Shown here one piece after another: positions 5,051 through 5,751 of a stretch of 5,751 bases of DNA. How positions within the stretch are numbered: position 1 is the first letter of the stretch; each line of letters starts with the position of its first letter. Source of the DNA: Pseudomonas sp. (GTDB taxonomy: Bacteria; Pseudomonadota; Gammaproteobacteria; Pseudomonadales; Pseudomonadaceae); contig DPSI01000137.1 of NCBI GenBank assembly GCA_003527165.1, positions 663-6,413 on the forward strand, in the 5' to 3' direction. The translations under genes and the position numbers were made by a program. The notes beneath the pieces were generated by a model. The model made no database searches, was not told the DNA's origin, and was given only the letters and a program-made list of their open reading frames with translations.

Positions 5051-5751
5051 CTTCGACCTCCTGCTTGCCGGCGCGGGTCATAGCCATCTCGGCGTGCTGC
5101 GCCAATGGGCCAGCCGTGAACGCCCCATGGGGCGGATCGGTCTGGTCTCGGCCGAACCCCACGCCTGGTATTCGGGCATGATGCCAGGCCTCATCGCCGA
5201 GCATTACCAGGCACGGCAATGCCGCGTCGCGCTTCCCAAGCTCTGCGCAGCGGCGAAGGTCGAGTTCGTTCAGGGCACTATGGTGGCGCTGCTCCCCGAA
5301 ACGCCCGAACTGCTCCTGGCGACCGGCGAGACGCTACGCAGCACTTGGATGTCGCTCAATCTGGGTTCCCTGCCCGGGGTGCCGGAACAATCGGGCGACG
5401 GCATGGAACTGCTCTCGGTGAAGCCGTTCGCCAATTTTATCCGGCGCTGGCAGCAGTGGCAGGAAACCCCCGAACCGCTGGCCGTTCTCGGTGGCGGTGC
5501 GGCAGGCGTCGAACTGGCACTGGCTATGGCCGGACGAATGCCGGTGATCCACTTGTTTTCCGACGGTGAGCTGCTTGCTGGGCACCCGCCGCGCCTGCGC
5601 CGCCTCGCACTGCGACACCTGCAGCGTGCCGAGGTGCAAATCCACGAGCAAACCCCGATCCAGGCGGTGCATGGCAACACCCTGATCGGTGACGGCCAGA
5701 TCCGCTGGCGGGGACGGCGGCTGGTCGTCGCGACTGGCCCCAGCCCACTGG
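5040..5751 (+). CDS. FAD/NAD(P)-dependent oxidoreductase, SelD-associated type, N-terminal part
   Basis: The frame runs off the window end, leaving 237 codons visible. It begins MSTDFDLLLAGAGHSHLGVL, with an FAD-binding loop GAGHSH at residues 11-16. YSGMMPGLIAEHY (44-56) and the SLNLGSLPG / SVKPFANFIRRW segments (105-113, 126-137) are, from memory, marks of the pyridine nucleotide-disulfide oxidoreductase-like family TIGR03169, found fused to the N-terminus of, or beside, selenophosphate synthetase SelD. A second Rossmann loop LGGGAAGVELALAM (150-163) would bind NAD(P)H, and VVATGPSP (229-236) is the conserved ATG segment. No CxxxxC redox disulfide is visible, so it resembles NDH-2/sulfide-quinone reductase-type flavoproteins more than disulfide reductases. 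The physiological substrate is unknown. The start at 5040 is the first ATG after the in-frame TGA at 5031-5033 and lies just before the FAD loop; later starts would destroy that loop. The C-terminal half and any SelD domain lie outside the window. Confidence 0.85.
   Translation, partial: MSTDFDLLLAGAGHSHLGVLRQWASRERPMGRIGLVSAEPHAWYSGMMPGLIAEHYQARQCRVALPKLCAAAKVEFVQGTMVALLPETPELLLATGETLRSTWMSLNLGSLPGVPEQSGDGMELLSVKPFANFIRRWQQWQETPEPLAVLGGGAAGVELALAMAGRMPVIHLFSDGELLAGHPPRLRRLALRHLQRAEVQIHEQTPIQAVHGNTLIGDGQIRWRGRRLVVATGPSPL

Overview
The window looks like ordinary chromosomal DNA from a GC-rich gammaproteobacterium, most likely Pseudomonas in the broad sense (including Stutzerimonas). This rests on GC-rich codon use, the protein families present, and close resemblance from memory to Pseudomonas amino-acid ABC transporter proteins. 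All genes are on the + strand. No RNA gene, insertion sequence, CRISPR array or phage gene was seen.

Layout: (1) 1-484 is the C-terminal cytoplasmic tail of a BetT-type choline transporter, cut by the window start. (2) 485-779 is a non-coding leader with a 10-bp palindrome inside an 18-bp dyad, a candidate extended -10 promoter and a small 5'-UTR hairpin. (3) 780-3763 is a complete four-gene polar amino-acid ABC importer in the order ATPase, periplasmic binding protein, permease, permease. The genes are tightly packed except for a 61-bp gap after the binding protein, which holds a strong hairpin. (4) 3764-3927 is a gap with a GC-rich hairpin and a TGTTGCG/CGCAACA dyad. (5) 3928-4818 is a YeaD-family D-hexose-6-phosphate mutarotase. 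(6) 4819-5039 is a leader with a -10-like box, a hairpin and a possible 25-codon leader ORF that overlaps the next gene. (7) 5040-5751 is the N-terminal part of an FAD/NAD(P)-dependent oxidoreductase of the type found fused or adjacent to SelD, cut by the window end.

The four ABC genes work together: the binding protein captures a (probably basic) amino acid in the periplasm, the two permeases form the channel, and the ATPase dimer drives uptake. BetT imports choline, so the left half is devoted to nitrogenous solute uptake. The mutarotase and the oxidoreductase appear to be separate transcription units. I found no clearly undescribed system. The points most worth a second look are regulatory: the leader ORF before the oxidoreductase, the hairpin between binding protein and permease, and the two dyads.
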